Source: Streptantibioticus parmotrematis
GTDB lineage: Bacteria; Actinomycetota; Actinomycetes; Streptomycetales; Streptomycetaceae
Assembly (NCBI RefSeq): GCF_019890615.1
Contig: NZ_JAINVZ010000003.1
Coordinates: forward strand, 124,001-188,000
DNA length: 64,000 nucleotides
Direction: 5' to 3'
This document shows positions 54,095 to 63,074 of this stretch, piece after piece (position 1 is the stretch's first letter; each line of letters opens with the position of its first letter). Under the pieces are notes generated by a model. That model did no database searches. It saw nothing but the letters and a program-made list of their open reading frames with translations, and was not told where the DNA came from. The position numbers were made by a program, and so were the translations under genes.

Positions 54095-54802
54095 TTGGAC
54101 AGCAAGCCGCTGATCGGGATCAGCACCTACTTCACCGAGGCGCACTGGGGCGCGTGGTCGATGCGCGCCGCGCTGCTGCCGGCCTTCTACCCCTCGTACG
54201 TGCGCGCCGCCGGAGGGCTCGCGGTGATGCTGCCGCCGGACGAGACGCCGGAGGCGGCCGCCCTGCTGGTGGAACGGCTGGACGGCCTGGTGCTGGCGGG
54301 CGGCGAGGACCTCGACCCCGAGCTGTACGGCGCCGCGCCGCATCCGCGCACCGGCACGCCCTGCCCGGAACGCGACGCGTGGGAACTCGCCCTGCTGCGG
54401 GCGGCGTTGGAGCGCGGACTGCCGGTGCTCGGCATCTGCCGGGGCATGCAGCTGATGAACGTCGCCGCGGGCGGCACGCTCGCCCAGCACCTGCCCGAGA
54501 CGGTCGGCCACGACGGCCACAACCCCCGCCCCGGCGTCTTCACCGACCACGCGGTCGAGACCGTCCCCGGCACCCGGATCGGTGAACTGCTGCCCCATGC
54601 GCTGGACGTGGCGAGCCATCACCACCAGGCCGTGGACCGGCTGGGCGCGGGCCTGGTGGCGTCGGCGACGGCCAAGGACGGCACCGTGGAGGCGCTGGAG
54701 TCGACCGGGCCGGGCTTCGCGCTGGGCGTGCAGTGGCATCCGGAGGTGGGCGACGACACCCGGGTGGTGCGGGCGTTGGTGGAAGCGGCGGCGCGCGGGT
54801 AG
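54095..54802 (+). CDS. Gamma-glutamyl-amine hydrolase (class I amidotransferase, PuuD-like)
   Basis: A 235-residue peptidase C26 family protein. The catalytic Cys is in GICRGMQLMN, the His and Glu in GVQWHPE; LVLAGGEDLDP and a late HHHQAVDRL segment are typical of gamma-glutamyl-GABA hydrolases. It would release glutamate from the glutamylated product of the glnA4 pathway. TTG at 54095 is chosen because GGGGAGG lies seven bases upstream; GTG 54032 and ATG 54059 are alternatives. It shares an operator motif with glnA4. Confidence 0.87.
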   Translation: MDSKPLIGISTYFTEAHWGAWSMRAALLPAFYPSYVRAAGGLAVMLPPDETPEAAALLVERLDGLVLAGGEDLDPELYGAAPHPRTGTPCPERDAWELALLRAALERGLPVLGICRGMQLMNVAAGGTLAQHLPETVGHDGHNPRPGVFTDHAVETVPGTRIGELLPHALDVASHHHQAVDRLGAGLVASATAKDGTVEALESTGPGFALGVQWHPEVGDDTRVVRALVEAAARG

Positions 54803-54862
54803 GAGTCCGTCACGGGGACGGAGGGGCCGCGGTCACGACCGCGGCGGGGAGGGGAAACGATC

Positions 54863-55654
54863 ATGCGCGGGCGGTCGTCGTCAGGCGGTGTGCGTCGGTG
54901 GGCCGGAATACCGGTGGCGGTGGTGGCGGCGCTGGCCCTGGTCCCGGGGTGCCGGGCGGTCGGCGGTGACGCGGCGGACGGCCCGGCGGGGTCCGGGCCC
55001 GCGACGTCGGCCGCCACCGGTCACGCCACCAGCCCGCTGGCCGACCCGGACGGCACCGAGCCGGGGCTCGCGCCCCTCACGTCGAGCGCCGACCGGGCGG
55101 CCGCGCGGGCGCTGATCGCGAAGGTGACGACGAAGGGCCGCGGCCCGAAGACCGGCTACTCGCGCGAGCAGTTCGGCTACGCCTGGATGGACTCCGCCAA
55201 TGGTGTCCCCTATGCCCACAACGGCTGCGACACCCGCGACGACGTGCTGAAGCGGGACGGCCAGGACGTGGCGTTCCGGGCCGGGTCGAACTGCGTGGTG
55301 ACGTCGATGACGCTGGACGACCCGTACACGGGAAAGGTCATCGACTGGACCAAACAACACGCCACCACCGTCCAGATCGACCACGTGATGCCGCTGTCCT
55401 ACGACTGGCAGATGGGCGCCGCCCATTGGACCAAGGCGAAGCGGGAGCAGATCGCCAACGACCCCCTCAACCTCCTGCCGGTCGACGGCCCCGCCAACTC
55501 CGCCAAGGGCGACTCGGGTCCCGCGTCCTGGCTGCCGCCGAGCAAGGCGATCCGCTGCGCGTACGTGGTGCGGTTCGCCCAGGTGGCGCTCAAGTACCAG
55601 TTGCCGGTGACCGCCCCGGACAAGAGCGTCATGCTCGGCCTCTGCGGCGGCTGA
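54863..55654 (+). CDS. Secreted HNH-type nuclease-like lipoprotein (DUF1524)
   Basis: A 263-residue exported protein. Signal peptide with lipobox VPGC (Cys about 30), a Gly/Ala/Thr linker, then a domain with CDTRDDVLKRD, NCVV, and the HNH-like core IDHVMPLSYDWQMGA, followed by NDPLNLLPVDGPANSAKGD and SWLPP. The His of DHV and the Asn residues fit the beta-beta-alpha metal finger. It may digest DNA outside the cell for nutrition or defence. GGGGAGGGGAAA precedes the ATG. Confidence 0.85.
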   Translation: MRGRSSSGGVRRWAGIPVAVVAALALVPGCRAVGGDAADGPAGSGPATSAATGHATSPLADPDGTEPGLAPLTSSADRAAARALIAKVTTKGRGPKTGYSREQFGYAWMDSANGVPYAHNGCDTRDDVLKRDGQDVAFRAGSNCVVTSMTLDDPYTGKVIDWTKQHATTVQIDHVMPLSYDWQMGAAHWTKAKREQIANDPLNLLPVDGPANSAKGDSGPASWLPPSKAIRCAYVVRFAQVALKYQLPVTAPDKSVMLGLCGG

Positions 55655-55715
55655 CCGGACCGGCCGCGCGGACCGCGCGGTCGCGGCGCCCACCGGGGCG
55701 GCCTACGCTCGGGGC

Positions 55716-57923
55716 GTGCGCGGGCTGCCTCATGGTGTCGTCGCGCGGCTGCGCGAACGGGACCCAGGACTGGTCACCGTGCGGCACGCGGTCCGCACCA
55801 CCACGGCCGCGGTCGGCGGCTTCTACGCCTGCCGTTACGGGCTGTCCGACCCGGTCATGGCCGTCTACGCGCTCTTCGGCGCGGTCGCCTTCGGCGCGCT
55901 GTCGCAGCTCGGCGGAGGCCCGGGACGCCGGGCGGCGACCCTGGTGTGCGTGCTGCCCGTCGCCTACGCCCTCATCGCGGCGGGGACGGCGCTCGCGGTG
56001 CGCACCTGGGCGGCGGCCTGCGGGATGCTGCTGGTGGGGTTCGTGGTCTCGTACGCGGGCGTGGGCGGCCCGCGCGTGGTGGGGCTGAGCAGCGGGCTCC
56101 AGCTCTTCTACATCCTGCCGTGCTTCCCGCCGTACGATCCCGGCTCGCTGTCCTCGCGGCTGGCCGGCGTCACCATCGGCGTCGGCCTGCTGGCCGTGGG
56201 CGAACTCCTCCTGTGGCCCGATCCACCGCCCTCCCCCTACACCGACCGCCTCGCCCGGGCGGCGGGTGACCTGGCGGACGCGGTGGACGCGGTGGCGGCG
56301 GGTTCCCCGGCGGCGGGCCCCGGCAGCGGCGAGCGGGCACTGCGCCGCACCCGGGAGGCGATGGAACGGCTGCGGTTCAGCACCGTGCCGCCCATGCTGC
56401 GTCCCGCGTCGCCCGGGGTGCGCGACCGGGCGCGCAGCCAGGCGGCCGCCGCCCTGCGGTACGCCGCCGTGCGCTGCGAGCGGCTGCCGGGGCTGGTGGA
56501 GTGCGCGAACGGGGCCGATCCGCGCGTCACCGGGCTCCAGGACGCGACGGCCCGCGCGCTGCGGCAGGCGGCCCACGCCTTCGCCGGTTCGGGGCCCGCG
56601 CCCCCGGCCGAGCCGCTGGACGAGGCGATCGCCGCGTTCACCGCGGAACGCGAACGTGCCGCCGCCCGCCGCACCGGGCTGCCGGACACCACACGGCTGC
56701 GGATCAACTGCGTCGCGCTGGACATGGCGATCGTCGTGCGTTTCGTGGTGCTGACCACCCGGGTGTGCCGGGGCGCGCCGGTGCCGCCGGACGACACGCC
56801 GCCCGCCGAGCGGCCGGGCCCGCTGTGGTACGCCGACCGGGGTCCGGTGGAGCTGTGGTGGCACCGGGCACGGCTGCACCTGACGCCGCGCTCGGTGCCG
56901 TTCCAGAGCGCGGTGCGTACCGCGCTCGCGCTGGCGGCGGCGCGCGTGGTGGCCGGGACGCTGGACCTGTCGCACGGCTTCTGGGTGATGCTGGCGACGC
57001 TCACGCTGATGCGCGGATCGGCGTCCGACACCCGTACCGCGCTGCGTCCGGCGCTGACCGGCACGCTGGTGGGCGCCGCGGTCGCCGCCGCGCTGCTGCT
57101 GGGCTTCGGCCACCGTCCGGTCTTCTACGTGGCCGCGCTGCCGGTGGTGATGCTGATCGCGTTCGTGCTGGGTCCGCTGCTGGGGGTGGGCTGGGGGCAG
57201 GGGCTGTTCACCGTGGTGGTGGCGATGGCGTTCGGTCAACTGGCGCCTGCGAACTGGCGGTTGGCGGAGGCGCGGGCGGAGGACGTGCTGGCCGGGGCGC
57301 TGGTGGGCGCGATGGCCGGGCTGTGCGCGTGGCCGCGCGGCGGCAGTGGCGAACTGTGCCGTACGGCGGCCGGGTTGCTGACCGCGACGGCCCGGGTGGT
57401 CGAGGACACCGCAGCGCTGCTGACCGGGCGCCCGCTGCCCCGGCCGGGTCCCGGTGAGGGCGACCGCGCGGCGCTGCCCGGGGCGCGGCACCGGATGCTG
57501 CTGGCGGAGGCGGCGTTCGCCCAGTACCAGAGCGAGCGCCGCGATCCGCGGATGACCCGCGTGGACTGGCAGGCGACGCTGCTGGCGGGCCAGTTCCTGG
57601 TGCGCGGCACGGAGGCGCTGCTGCGCCGCTGCCCGCCGGACGCCCTGGCGGCGTCACCGCGCGCGGCGGACCATCTGCTGCGGTCGGCCGCGGCGACCGC
57701 CGACGCCTACCGCGAGGAGGCGGCACACGTGCGGGCCGCCCGGGCGGAGCGGCGGTCCGGGCCGTCCGCCGAGGCGCTGCCGGTCGCGCTGCACGCGGCG
57801 GCGGCCGACCACGCGGACGGCCCGACGATGCTGCACGTGGGCGACGCCGAGGTCTGGCTGAGCGCGGCGATCGAGAACCTGGCCCGGATCTCCCCCGGGG
57901 AGCGTCCCCCGGCGAGTCCATGA
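55716..57923 (+). CDS. FUSC family membrane transporter
   Basis: A 735-residue protein with two blocks of membrane helices (about 25-175 and 400-535) and long soluble regions after each, the layout of FUSC/aromatic-acid-exporter proteins. The segment RTALALAAARVVAGTLDLSHGFWVML is typical of the second FUSC core. It probably exports organic acids or drugs. TACGCT lies six bases before the GTG start with no ribosome site, so it may be leaderless. Converges on the metal-receptor gene with a 41-base gap. Confidence 0.85.
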   Translation: MRGLPHGVVARLRERDPGLVTVRHAVRTTTAAVGGFYACRYGLSDPVMAVYALFGAVAFGALSQLGGGPGRRAATLVCVLPVAYALIAAGTALAVRTWAAACGMLLVGFVVSYAGVGGPRVVGLSSGLQLFYILPCFPPYDPGSLSSRLAGVTIGVGLLAVGELLLWPDPPPSPYTDRLARAAGDLADAVDAVAAGSPAAGPGSGERALRRTREAMERLRFSTVPPMLRPASPGVRDRARSQAAAALRYAAVRCERLPGLVECANGADPRVTGLQDATARALRQAAHAFAGSGPAPPAEPLDEAIAAFTAERERAAARRTGLPDTTRLRINCVALDMAIVVRFVVLTTRVCRGAPVPPDDTPPAERPGPLWYADRGPVELWWHRARLHLTPRSVPFQSAVRTALALAAARVVAGTLDLSHGFWVMLATLTLMRGSASDTRTALRPALTGTLVGAAVAAALLLGFGHRPVFYVAALPVVMLIAFVLGPLLGVGWGQGLFTVVVAMAFGQLAPANWRLAEARAEDVLAGALVGAMAGLCAWPRGGSGELCRTAAGLLTATARVVEDTAALLTGRPLPRPGPGEGDRAALPGARHRMLLAEAAFAQYQSERRDPRMTRVDWQATLLAGQFLVRGTEALLRRCPPDALAASPRAADHLLRSAAATADAYREEAAHVRAARAERRSGPSAEALPVALHAAAADHADGPTMLHVGDAEVWLSAAIENLARISPGERPPASP

Positions 57924-57964
57924 CCCCTCGCGCACAAGGCGGTTGAGGGGTGGCGCAAGGCCGT

Positions 57965-58675
57965 TCAGCCCCGCAGCGCCTCCCCCAGCACGGCGGGCGC
58001 CCGCGTCAACGACGGCCCGTACCAGGTGAGATGACGGCCACTCACCAGCGCGGCGGGTATCCCGGGGAACGCCTCGGGCCCGTCGTCGGCCGCGAAGCGG
58101 TACGGCTCGTCCGGCAGGACCACCAACTGCGCCCCGCAGTCGTTCAGTTCATCGATGGGGATGCGCGGATACCTTTCGGGGTGCGCGGCGTACACGGTGT
58201 CCACGCCGAGCCGCGCCAGCAGGTCGCCCGCGAAGGTGTCGCGGCCCAGCACCATCCACGGGCGCCGCCACACGGGAACGACCGCGCGCAGCCGGCGGGT
58301 CGGCGGCTCCACCGCACGCCAAGCGCGTTCGGCGTCGTCGAGCCAGCCCGGTCGGGGCAGGCGGCAGCCGTCGACCAGGACCCGGTGCAGTTCGCTGAAC
58401 GCCTGGTCGAGATCGCGGACCTCGGTGACCATCACCCGCAGGCCCGCGTCCCGCAGCGCCGCGAGGTCGGGGGCGCGGTTCTCCTCCTCGTTGGCGATCA
58501 CGAGATCGGGTCCGAGGCCGGCGATGCGGGCGGTGTCGGGGTTCTTGGTGCCACCGACGCGTACGACGTCGAGGTCTGCCGGGTGGGTGCACCAGTCGGT
58601 GGCGCCGACCAGCAGTCCCGGCGCGGTGACGGCGACCGCCTCGGTGAGCGACGGGACCAGCGAGACCACGCGCAC
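57965..58675 (-). CDS. Helical-backbone metal receptor (BtuF-like) protein
   Basis: A 236-residue single binding-protein-like domain: RVVSLVPSLTEAV, LVGATDWCTHP, DLVIANEEENR, WRRPWMVLGRDTFAGDLLARLG, and LVVLPDEPYRF. It resembles cobalamin- or metal-chelate-binding proteins, but no signal peptide or lipobox is seen with the GTG start chosen from AAGGAG six bases upstream, so it is probably cytoplasmic. No ABC permease is adjacent. Its ligand is unknown. Confidence 0.82.
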   Translation of the reverse strand: MRVVSLVPSLTEAVAVTAPGLLVGATDWCTHPADLDVVRVGGTKNPDTARIAGLGPDLVIANEEENRAPDLAALRDAGLRVMVTEVRDLDQAFSELHRVLVDGCRLPRPGWLDDAERAWRAVEPPTRRLRAVVPVWRRPWMVLGRDTFAGDLLARLGVDTVYAAHPERYPRIPIDELNDCGAQLVVLPDEPYRFAADDGPEAFPGIPAALVSGRHLTWYGPSLTRAPAVLGEALRG

Positions 58676-58775
58676 GTCGGGCTCCTTCGGCTCGGCGGAC
58701 CGCGATGCGGCTGCCCGGTCCACGATGCGGTTGCCGCCTCGATCGTACGGCGCCGGTCGTCGCCGACGGGAACGC

Positions 58776-58815
58776 CGAGGGGCGCGGCGCGGGTCGTCCC
58801 GCGCCGCGCCCCTCG
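58776..58815 (-). terminator. Terminator of the betaine ABC operon
   Basis: A perfect 18-bp stem (arm CGAGGGGCGCGGCGCGGG) with a TCGT loop lies 43 bases beyond the permease stop. It is the strongest hairpin in the window. Confidence 0.85.
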
Positions 58816-58857
58816 CGGCGGGACCGGTGTCCACAGGACAGCCGGCCGTTCACACCG

Positions 58858-60693
58858 TCAGGCCGAAGCGGCCTTCGCCGCCGCGCCCTTGACCGGGGCG
58901 AGCTGGTCGACCAGGCCGGGGTGCTTCTTCAGCCAATCGCGCACGCCCTGCTGCTCGTTGCCCTGGCCCGCGTCCTGGATGGACGCCTCCAGGCTGGTCA
59001 GGTCCTTCTCGCTCATGTGGAAGTTCTTCAGCCATCCGGCGACCGCGGGGAACTTCGACGGGAAGTCCTTGGCCCCCAGCGTGTGGATGTGGTCGCCGGT
59101 GCCGAACGCGCCCATCGGGTCCTTCAGCTTGGTCAGGCTGTACTTGTCGTACGCCCAGTGCGGCGACCACAGCACGACGGCCACCGGCTTCTTCTGCGCG
59201 TAGTCCCGCTGGAGTTCGGCCAGCATGCCCGGCGTGGAGCCGGTGGTGAGGGTGTACTCCTTGTCGAGGCCGTAGGCGGGCAGCACCTTGTTCTTGATGA
59301 TGCTCATCTCGCCCGCGCCCGGCTCGATGCCGATGATCTGGCCGTTGAACTCCGACGCCTTGCCCTTGAGGTCGGCCAGCGAGTGGACGTCCTTGACGTA
59401 GGACGGCACCGAGATCTCCTCGGAGGTCGGGCCGTACCAGGAGCCGAGGTCGGTGAGGTCCTTGCCGTACTTCTTCCAGTACTGGGCGTGCGTGGTGGGC
59501 AGCCAGGAGTCGGTCTGGAAGTCGACGTTGCCGTCGGCCATGCCGGTGTACAGGGCGCCGACGTCGTAGGTCTTGGCGTTCACCTTGTAGCCGCGTTCCT
59601 CCAGGATCTCCTTCCACAGGAAGCTGGAGGCGATGCCCTCGTCCCAGGAGATGTAGCCCAGGTTGATCGTCTTGCCCTTGCCGATGTTGTCGGCTGCGGA
59701 GACCTTGGGGGCGCCGTCGCCGTTGCCGCCCCAGATCCCGACGCCGCCGGCGACCAGCGCGAGGACGACGACGCCCACGGTGGCGACGGCGGTGCTGGGC
59801 CGGTAGCGCAGCACCTGCGAGGTGCGCGGCGACGCGGAGGCGGCCTTGGCCAGGGCGCGGCGGCCGACCGGCGAGACCCGGCTGCCGAGGGCGCCGGTCA
59901 TCCGGTCCAGGTACATCGCCAGGATGACGACGCAGATGCCGCCTTCGAAGCCCAGGCCGACGTTGACCTGGCTGATGGCGGTGAAGACCTGGGCGCCGAG
60001 GCCCCCGGCGCCGACCATGCCCGCGATGACGACCATGGACAGGGCAAGCATGATGACCTGGTTGACGCCCGCCATGATGGTCGGCAGGGCCAGCGGGAGC
60101 TGGACGCGCAGCAGGGTGTCGCGCGGGGTGGTGCCGAACGCCTCGGCGGCTTCGACGAGTTCGCCGTCGACCTGGCGGATGCCCAGCTCGGTCATGCGCA
60201 CGCCGGGCGGCATGGCGAAGACGATGGTGGCGATGACGCCGGGGACGGTGCCCAGGCCGAAGAAGATGATGCCGGGGATGAGGTAGACGAACGCGGGCAT
60301 CGTCTGCATGAAGTCCAGCACCGGGCGCACCGCGGCGGAAACGCCCTTGCGGCGGGCGGCGGCGATGCCCACGGGGACGGCGATCACGATGGTGATCACG
60401 GTCGCGACCAGCACCAGGGACAGCGACTGCATCGCCGCACCCCACTGCTGCACGGAGTCCACCAGCGCGAACCCGAGGAACGCCAGCACCGCGGCGGTCA
60501 GTCCGCGCAGCCAGAACGCCAGCACGGCCAGGATCCCGGCCATCAGCAGCGGCGAGGGCGCCGACAGCACCGCGTTGACGCCGTCGTACATGCCGGACAC
60601 GACGCTGCTGATGGCGTCGAAGAGCCAGGCGAAGTGGTGGGTGAGGAAGATGACGGCGTTGTTCACCCAGTCACCGAGACGCAGCCTAGGCAC
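58858..60693 (-). CDS. Betaine/proline ABC permease fused to substrate-binding domain
   Basis: A 611-residue fusion. Residues about 1-290 form the ProW-type permease with the EAA-like loop VEAAEAFGTTPRDTLLRVQLPLALP. A transmembrane helix at about 308-325 leads to an extracellular OpuAC-type binding domain (about 340-600; INLGYISWDEGIASSFLW, DFQTDSWLPTTHAQYW, VVLWSPHWAYDKYSLTKLKDP) with aromatic residues suited to quaternary amines. It imports glycine betaine or similar compounds for osmoprotection. GTG start overlaps the ATPase gene by eight bases. Confidence 0.92.
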   Translation of the reverse strand: MPRLRLGDWVNNAVIFLTHHFAWLFDAISSVVSGMYDGVNAVLSAPSPLLMAGILAVLAFWLRGLTAAVLAFLGFALVDSVQQWGAAMQSLSLVLVATVITIVIAVPVGIAAARRKGVSAAVRPVLDFMQTMPAFVYLIPGIIFFGLGTVPGVIATIVFAMPPGVRMTELGIRQVDGELVEAAEAFGTTPRDTLLRVQLPLALPTIMAGVNQVIMLALSMVVIAGMVGAGGLGAQVFTAISQVNVGLGFEGGICVVILAMYLDRMTGALGSRVSPVGRRALAKAASASPRTSQVLRYRPSTAVATVGVVVLALVAGGVGIWGGNGDGAPKVSAADNIGKGKTINLGYISWDEGIASSFLWKEILEERGYKVNAKTYDVGALYTGMADGNVDFQTDSWLPTTHAQYWKKYGKDLTDLGSWYGPTSEEISVPSYVKDVHSLADLKGKASEFNGQIIGIEPGAGEMSIIKNKVLPAYGLDKEYTLTTGSTPGMLAELQRDYAQKKPVAVVLWSPHWAYDKYSLTKLKDPMGAFGTGDHIHTLGAKDFPSKFPAVAGWLKNFHMSEKDLTSLEASIQDAGQGNEQQGVRDWLKKHPGLVDQLAPVKGAAAKAASA

Positions 60694-61762
60694 CGGCCAC
60701 CTCCTTGTCCGTGGAAGCGGCGTCGCAGGGCAGCGGACCGCCCTCGTGGTCGCCGAGCAGGGTCAGCAGCCGCTGCCGGGGCACGACGCCGAGCAGCGCC
60801 CCGGCCTCGTCGCGTACGGCGACCGGGTGCGGCACCCGGGCGCTCACCGCGAGCAGGTCGGCCAGCGGGGTGCCCGCGGTGACGGCCTCGCAGCCGCACG
60901 CGCCCGCGTCCGGGCGCTCCGGCTCCACCATGGCGGAGGCGGCGGTCAGCACGCGGGAGCGGTCGACGTCCTTGACGAACGAGGCCACGTAGTCGTTGGC
61001 GGGCTCGGTGACGATCTGCTCGGCGGTGCCGATCTGGGTGATCCGGCCGTCGCGCATCACGGCGATGCGGTCGCCGAGCCGCATGGCCTCGTTGAGGTCG
61101 TGGGTGATGAAGACGATGGTCTTGCGCAGGGTCCGCTGGAGTTCCAGCAGCTGGTCCTGCATGTCGCGGCGGATCAGCGGGTCCAGCGCGCTGAACGACT
61201 CGTCCATCAGCAGCAGCTTGGCGTCGGTGGCCAGCGCCCTGGCCAGGCCGACGCGCTGCTGCATGCCGCCGGACAGCTCGTCGGGCCAGGACTTCTCCCA
61301 GCCGTCGAGCCCGACCAGCCGCAGCGCCTCGGTGGCGCGGCGCAGCCGCTCGGCGCGCTCGACGCCCTGGACCTGGAGCCCGTACGCGGCGTTCTCCAGC
61401 ACGCTGCGGTGCGGGAAGAGGGCGAAGTGCTGGAAGACCATGCTGATCTCGCGGGAGCGGACCCGGCGCAGTTCGCGCGGGTCGAGCGCGGTCAGGTCCT
61501 GGCCGTCGAAGAGCACACGCCCGGTGGTCGGCTCCAGCAGTCCGTTGAGCATGCGCAGCAACGTGGACTTGCCGGAACCGGAGAGACCCATGACCACGAA
61601 GATCTCGCCGGGCTCGACGGTGAACGACGCGTCGATCACGGCGGCGGTCGTCCCGCCGTCGCGCAGCGCGTCACGCTCCGCTCCGCTCTGGAGCTCGCGT
61701 ACCGCGTCCTCGGGATGTCTCCCGAAGACCTTGAACAAGTGGTCGGCTTGAAGGGTGGACAC
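60686..61762 (-). CDS. Betaine/proline ABC transporter ATPase
   Basis: A 358-residue ProV/OpuAA-type ATPase. Walker A GLSGSGKST, Q-loop MVFQHFALFPHR, signature LSGGMQQRVGLARAL, Walker B KLLLMDESFSALD, H-loop ITHDLNEAM. The last 100 residues form a CBS-type region (AVTAGTPLADLLAVSARVPHPVAV) thought to sense ionic strength in this family. A short insert with CGC is odd. The GTG start has AGAGG five bases upstream; first gene of the two-gene importer. Confidence 0.92.
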   Translation of the reverse strand: MSTLQADHLFKVFGRHPEDAVRELQSGAERDALRDGGTTAAVIDASFTVEPGEIFVVMGLSGSGKSTLLRMLNGLLEPTTGRVLFDGQDLTALDPRELRRVRSREISMVFQHFALFPHRSVLENAAYGLQVQGVERAERLRRATEALRLVGLDGWEKSWPDELSGGMQQRVGLARALATDAKLLLMDESFSALDPLIRRDMQDQLLELQRTLRKTIVFITHDLNEAMRLGDRIAVMRDGRITQIGTAEQIVTEPANDYVASFVKDVDRSRVLTAASAMVEPERPDAGACGCEAVTAGTPLADLLAVSARVPHPVAVRDEAGALLGVVPRQRLLTLLGDHEGGPLPCDAASTDKEVAGA

Positions 61763-62030
61763 ACGTACCTCTCGGATCGAACGAAGGCGGCCCGACAGAT
61801 CCGGGCCGCTCCAGCACGAGCCGCTGCCCGGGGTTGTACGGGACAAACAAAGAGTGGGCCGGGTCACAGCGATCGAGGGCAGTACAGGGTGATTTGATCG
61901 TTTTTATGAACGGAGGGCTGCGGGACGAACGGCAGGGGCCCGCGGGACGGCTCCACACCCGGCGAGCCGCCCGCGCGGCGCACCCTGCGGCACCTCCGGG
62001 TCACGCCCCCGGTAGGGCATCATCGCCCGC

Positions 62031-62960
62031 ATGACCTCACGTCTGATGCTGCTCGACACCGCCAGCCTCTACTTCCGGGCCTACTTCGGGGTCCCCGAGT
62101 CCGTGAAGGCGCCGGACGGGACGCCGGTGAACGCCGTGCGCGGGCTGCTGGACTTCATCACCCGGCTCGTCGACGACCACGCTCCCGGCGAGCTGGTGGC
62201 ATGCATGGACGCGGACTGGCGGCCGCAGTGGCGGGTCGACCTGATCCCCTCGTACAAGGCGCACCGGGTGGCCGAGGAGGTCCCGGCGGGGTCCGACGTG
62301 GAGGAGGTGCCGGACACGTTGTCACCGCAGGTGCCGGTGATCGAGGCGGTGCTCGACGCGCTGGGCGTCGCCCGCGTCGGCGTCGCGGGCTACGAGGCGG
62401 ACGACGTCATCGGCACCCTCACCGAGCGCGCCCAGGGGCCGGTGGACATCGTCACCGGCGATCGCGACCTCTACCAGCTGGTGGACGACGCGCGCGGGGT
62501 GCGGGTGCTGTACCCGGTCAAGGGCGTCGGCACGCTGAACGTCACCGACGAGGCGGCGCTGCGCGAGAAGTACGGCGTGGACGGCGCGGGCTACGCCGAC
62601 CTGGCGCTACTGCGCGGCGACCCCAGCGACGGGCTGCCCGGGGTCCCGGGGATCGGCGAGAAGACGGCGTCGAAGCTGCTGGCGCAGTACGGCGACCTGG
62701 CCGGGATCCAGGCCGCGGCAGCCGATCCGGCCTCCGGGCTGACCCCGGCGCAGCGCAAGCGCCTGCTGGAGGCGACCGCCTATCTGGCCGTGGCGCCGAA
62801 GGTGGTCAGGGTGGCCCGGGACGTGCCGCTGCCGCGGTTCGACCCGGCGCTGCCGGGTGAGCCGGCCGACCCGGCGGCGTTGGAGGAGCTGTCGAGCCGG
62901 TGGGGTCTGGGCAGTTCGCTTCGCCGGACCGTCGAAGCTTTGGCCAACGCACACGTATGA
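62031..62960 (+). CDS. Stand-alone 5'-3' exonuclease (PolA N-domain-like)
   Basis: A 309-residue flap-endonuclease family protein. Metal-binding acids lie in LLDTASLYFRAYF, YEADDVIGTL and VTGDRDLYQLV; the helix-three-turn-helix is GVPGIGEKTASKLL. It lacks polymerase domains. It would remove RNA primers or flaps. CATCAT ends seven bases before the ATG with no ribosome site, so a leaderless transcript is likely. Streptomycetes also carry full PolA, so this is an auxiliary enzyme. Confidence 0.9.
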   Translation: MTSRLMLLDTASLYFRAYFGVPESVKAPDGTPVNAVRGLLDFITRLVDDHAPGELVACMDADWRPQWRVDLIPSYKAHRVAEEVPAGSDVEEVPDTLSPQVPVIEAVLDALGVARVGVAGYEADDVIGTLTERAQGPVDIVTGDRDLYQLVDDARGVRVLYPVKGVGTLNVTDEAALREKYGVDGAGYADLALLRGDPSDGLPGVPGIGEKTASKLLAQYGDLAGIQAAAADPASGLTPAQRKRLLEATAYLAVAPKVVRVARDVPLPRFDPALPGEPADPAALEELSSRWGLGSSLRRTVEALANAHV

Positions 62961-63024
62961 TAGACATCTGATACGTCGCCGATATATCGATGACGACCGG
63001 AAAACCCTTCCACAGAGCGGGATA

Positions 63025-63043
63025 TGAGGTTAGGCTTACCTAA
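63025..63043. promoter_or_regulatory. Iron box (DmdR/IdeR site)
   Basis: TGAGGTTAGGCTTACCTAA matches the 19-bp actinobacterial iron box (TTAGGTTAGGCTCACCTAA) at 17 positions. It sits 32 bases before the siderophore-interacting protein gene, in its promoter, and should cause repression in iron-replete cells. Confidence 0.85.
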
Positions 63044-63074
63044 CTCATAGACTTCGTGTGATCAGGGAGCGTGT

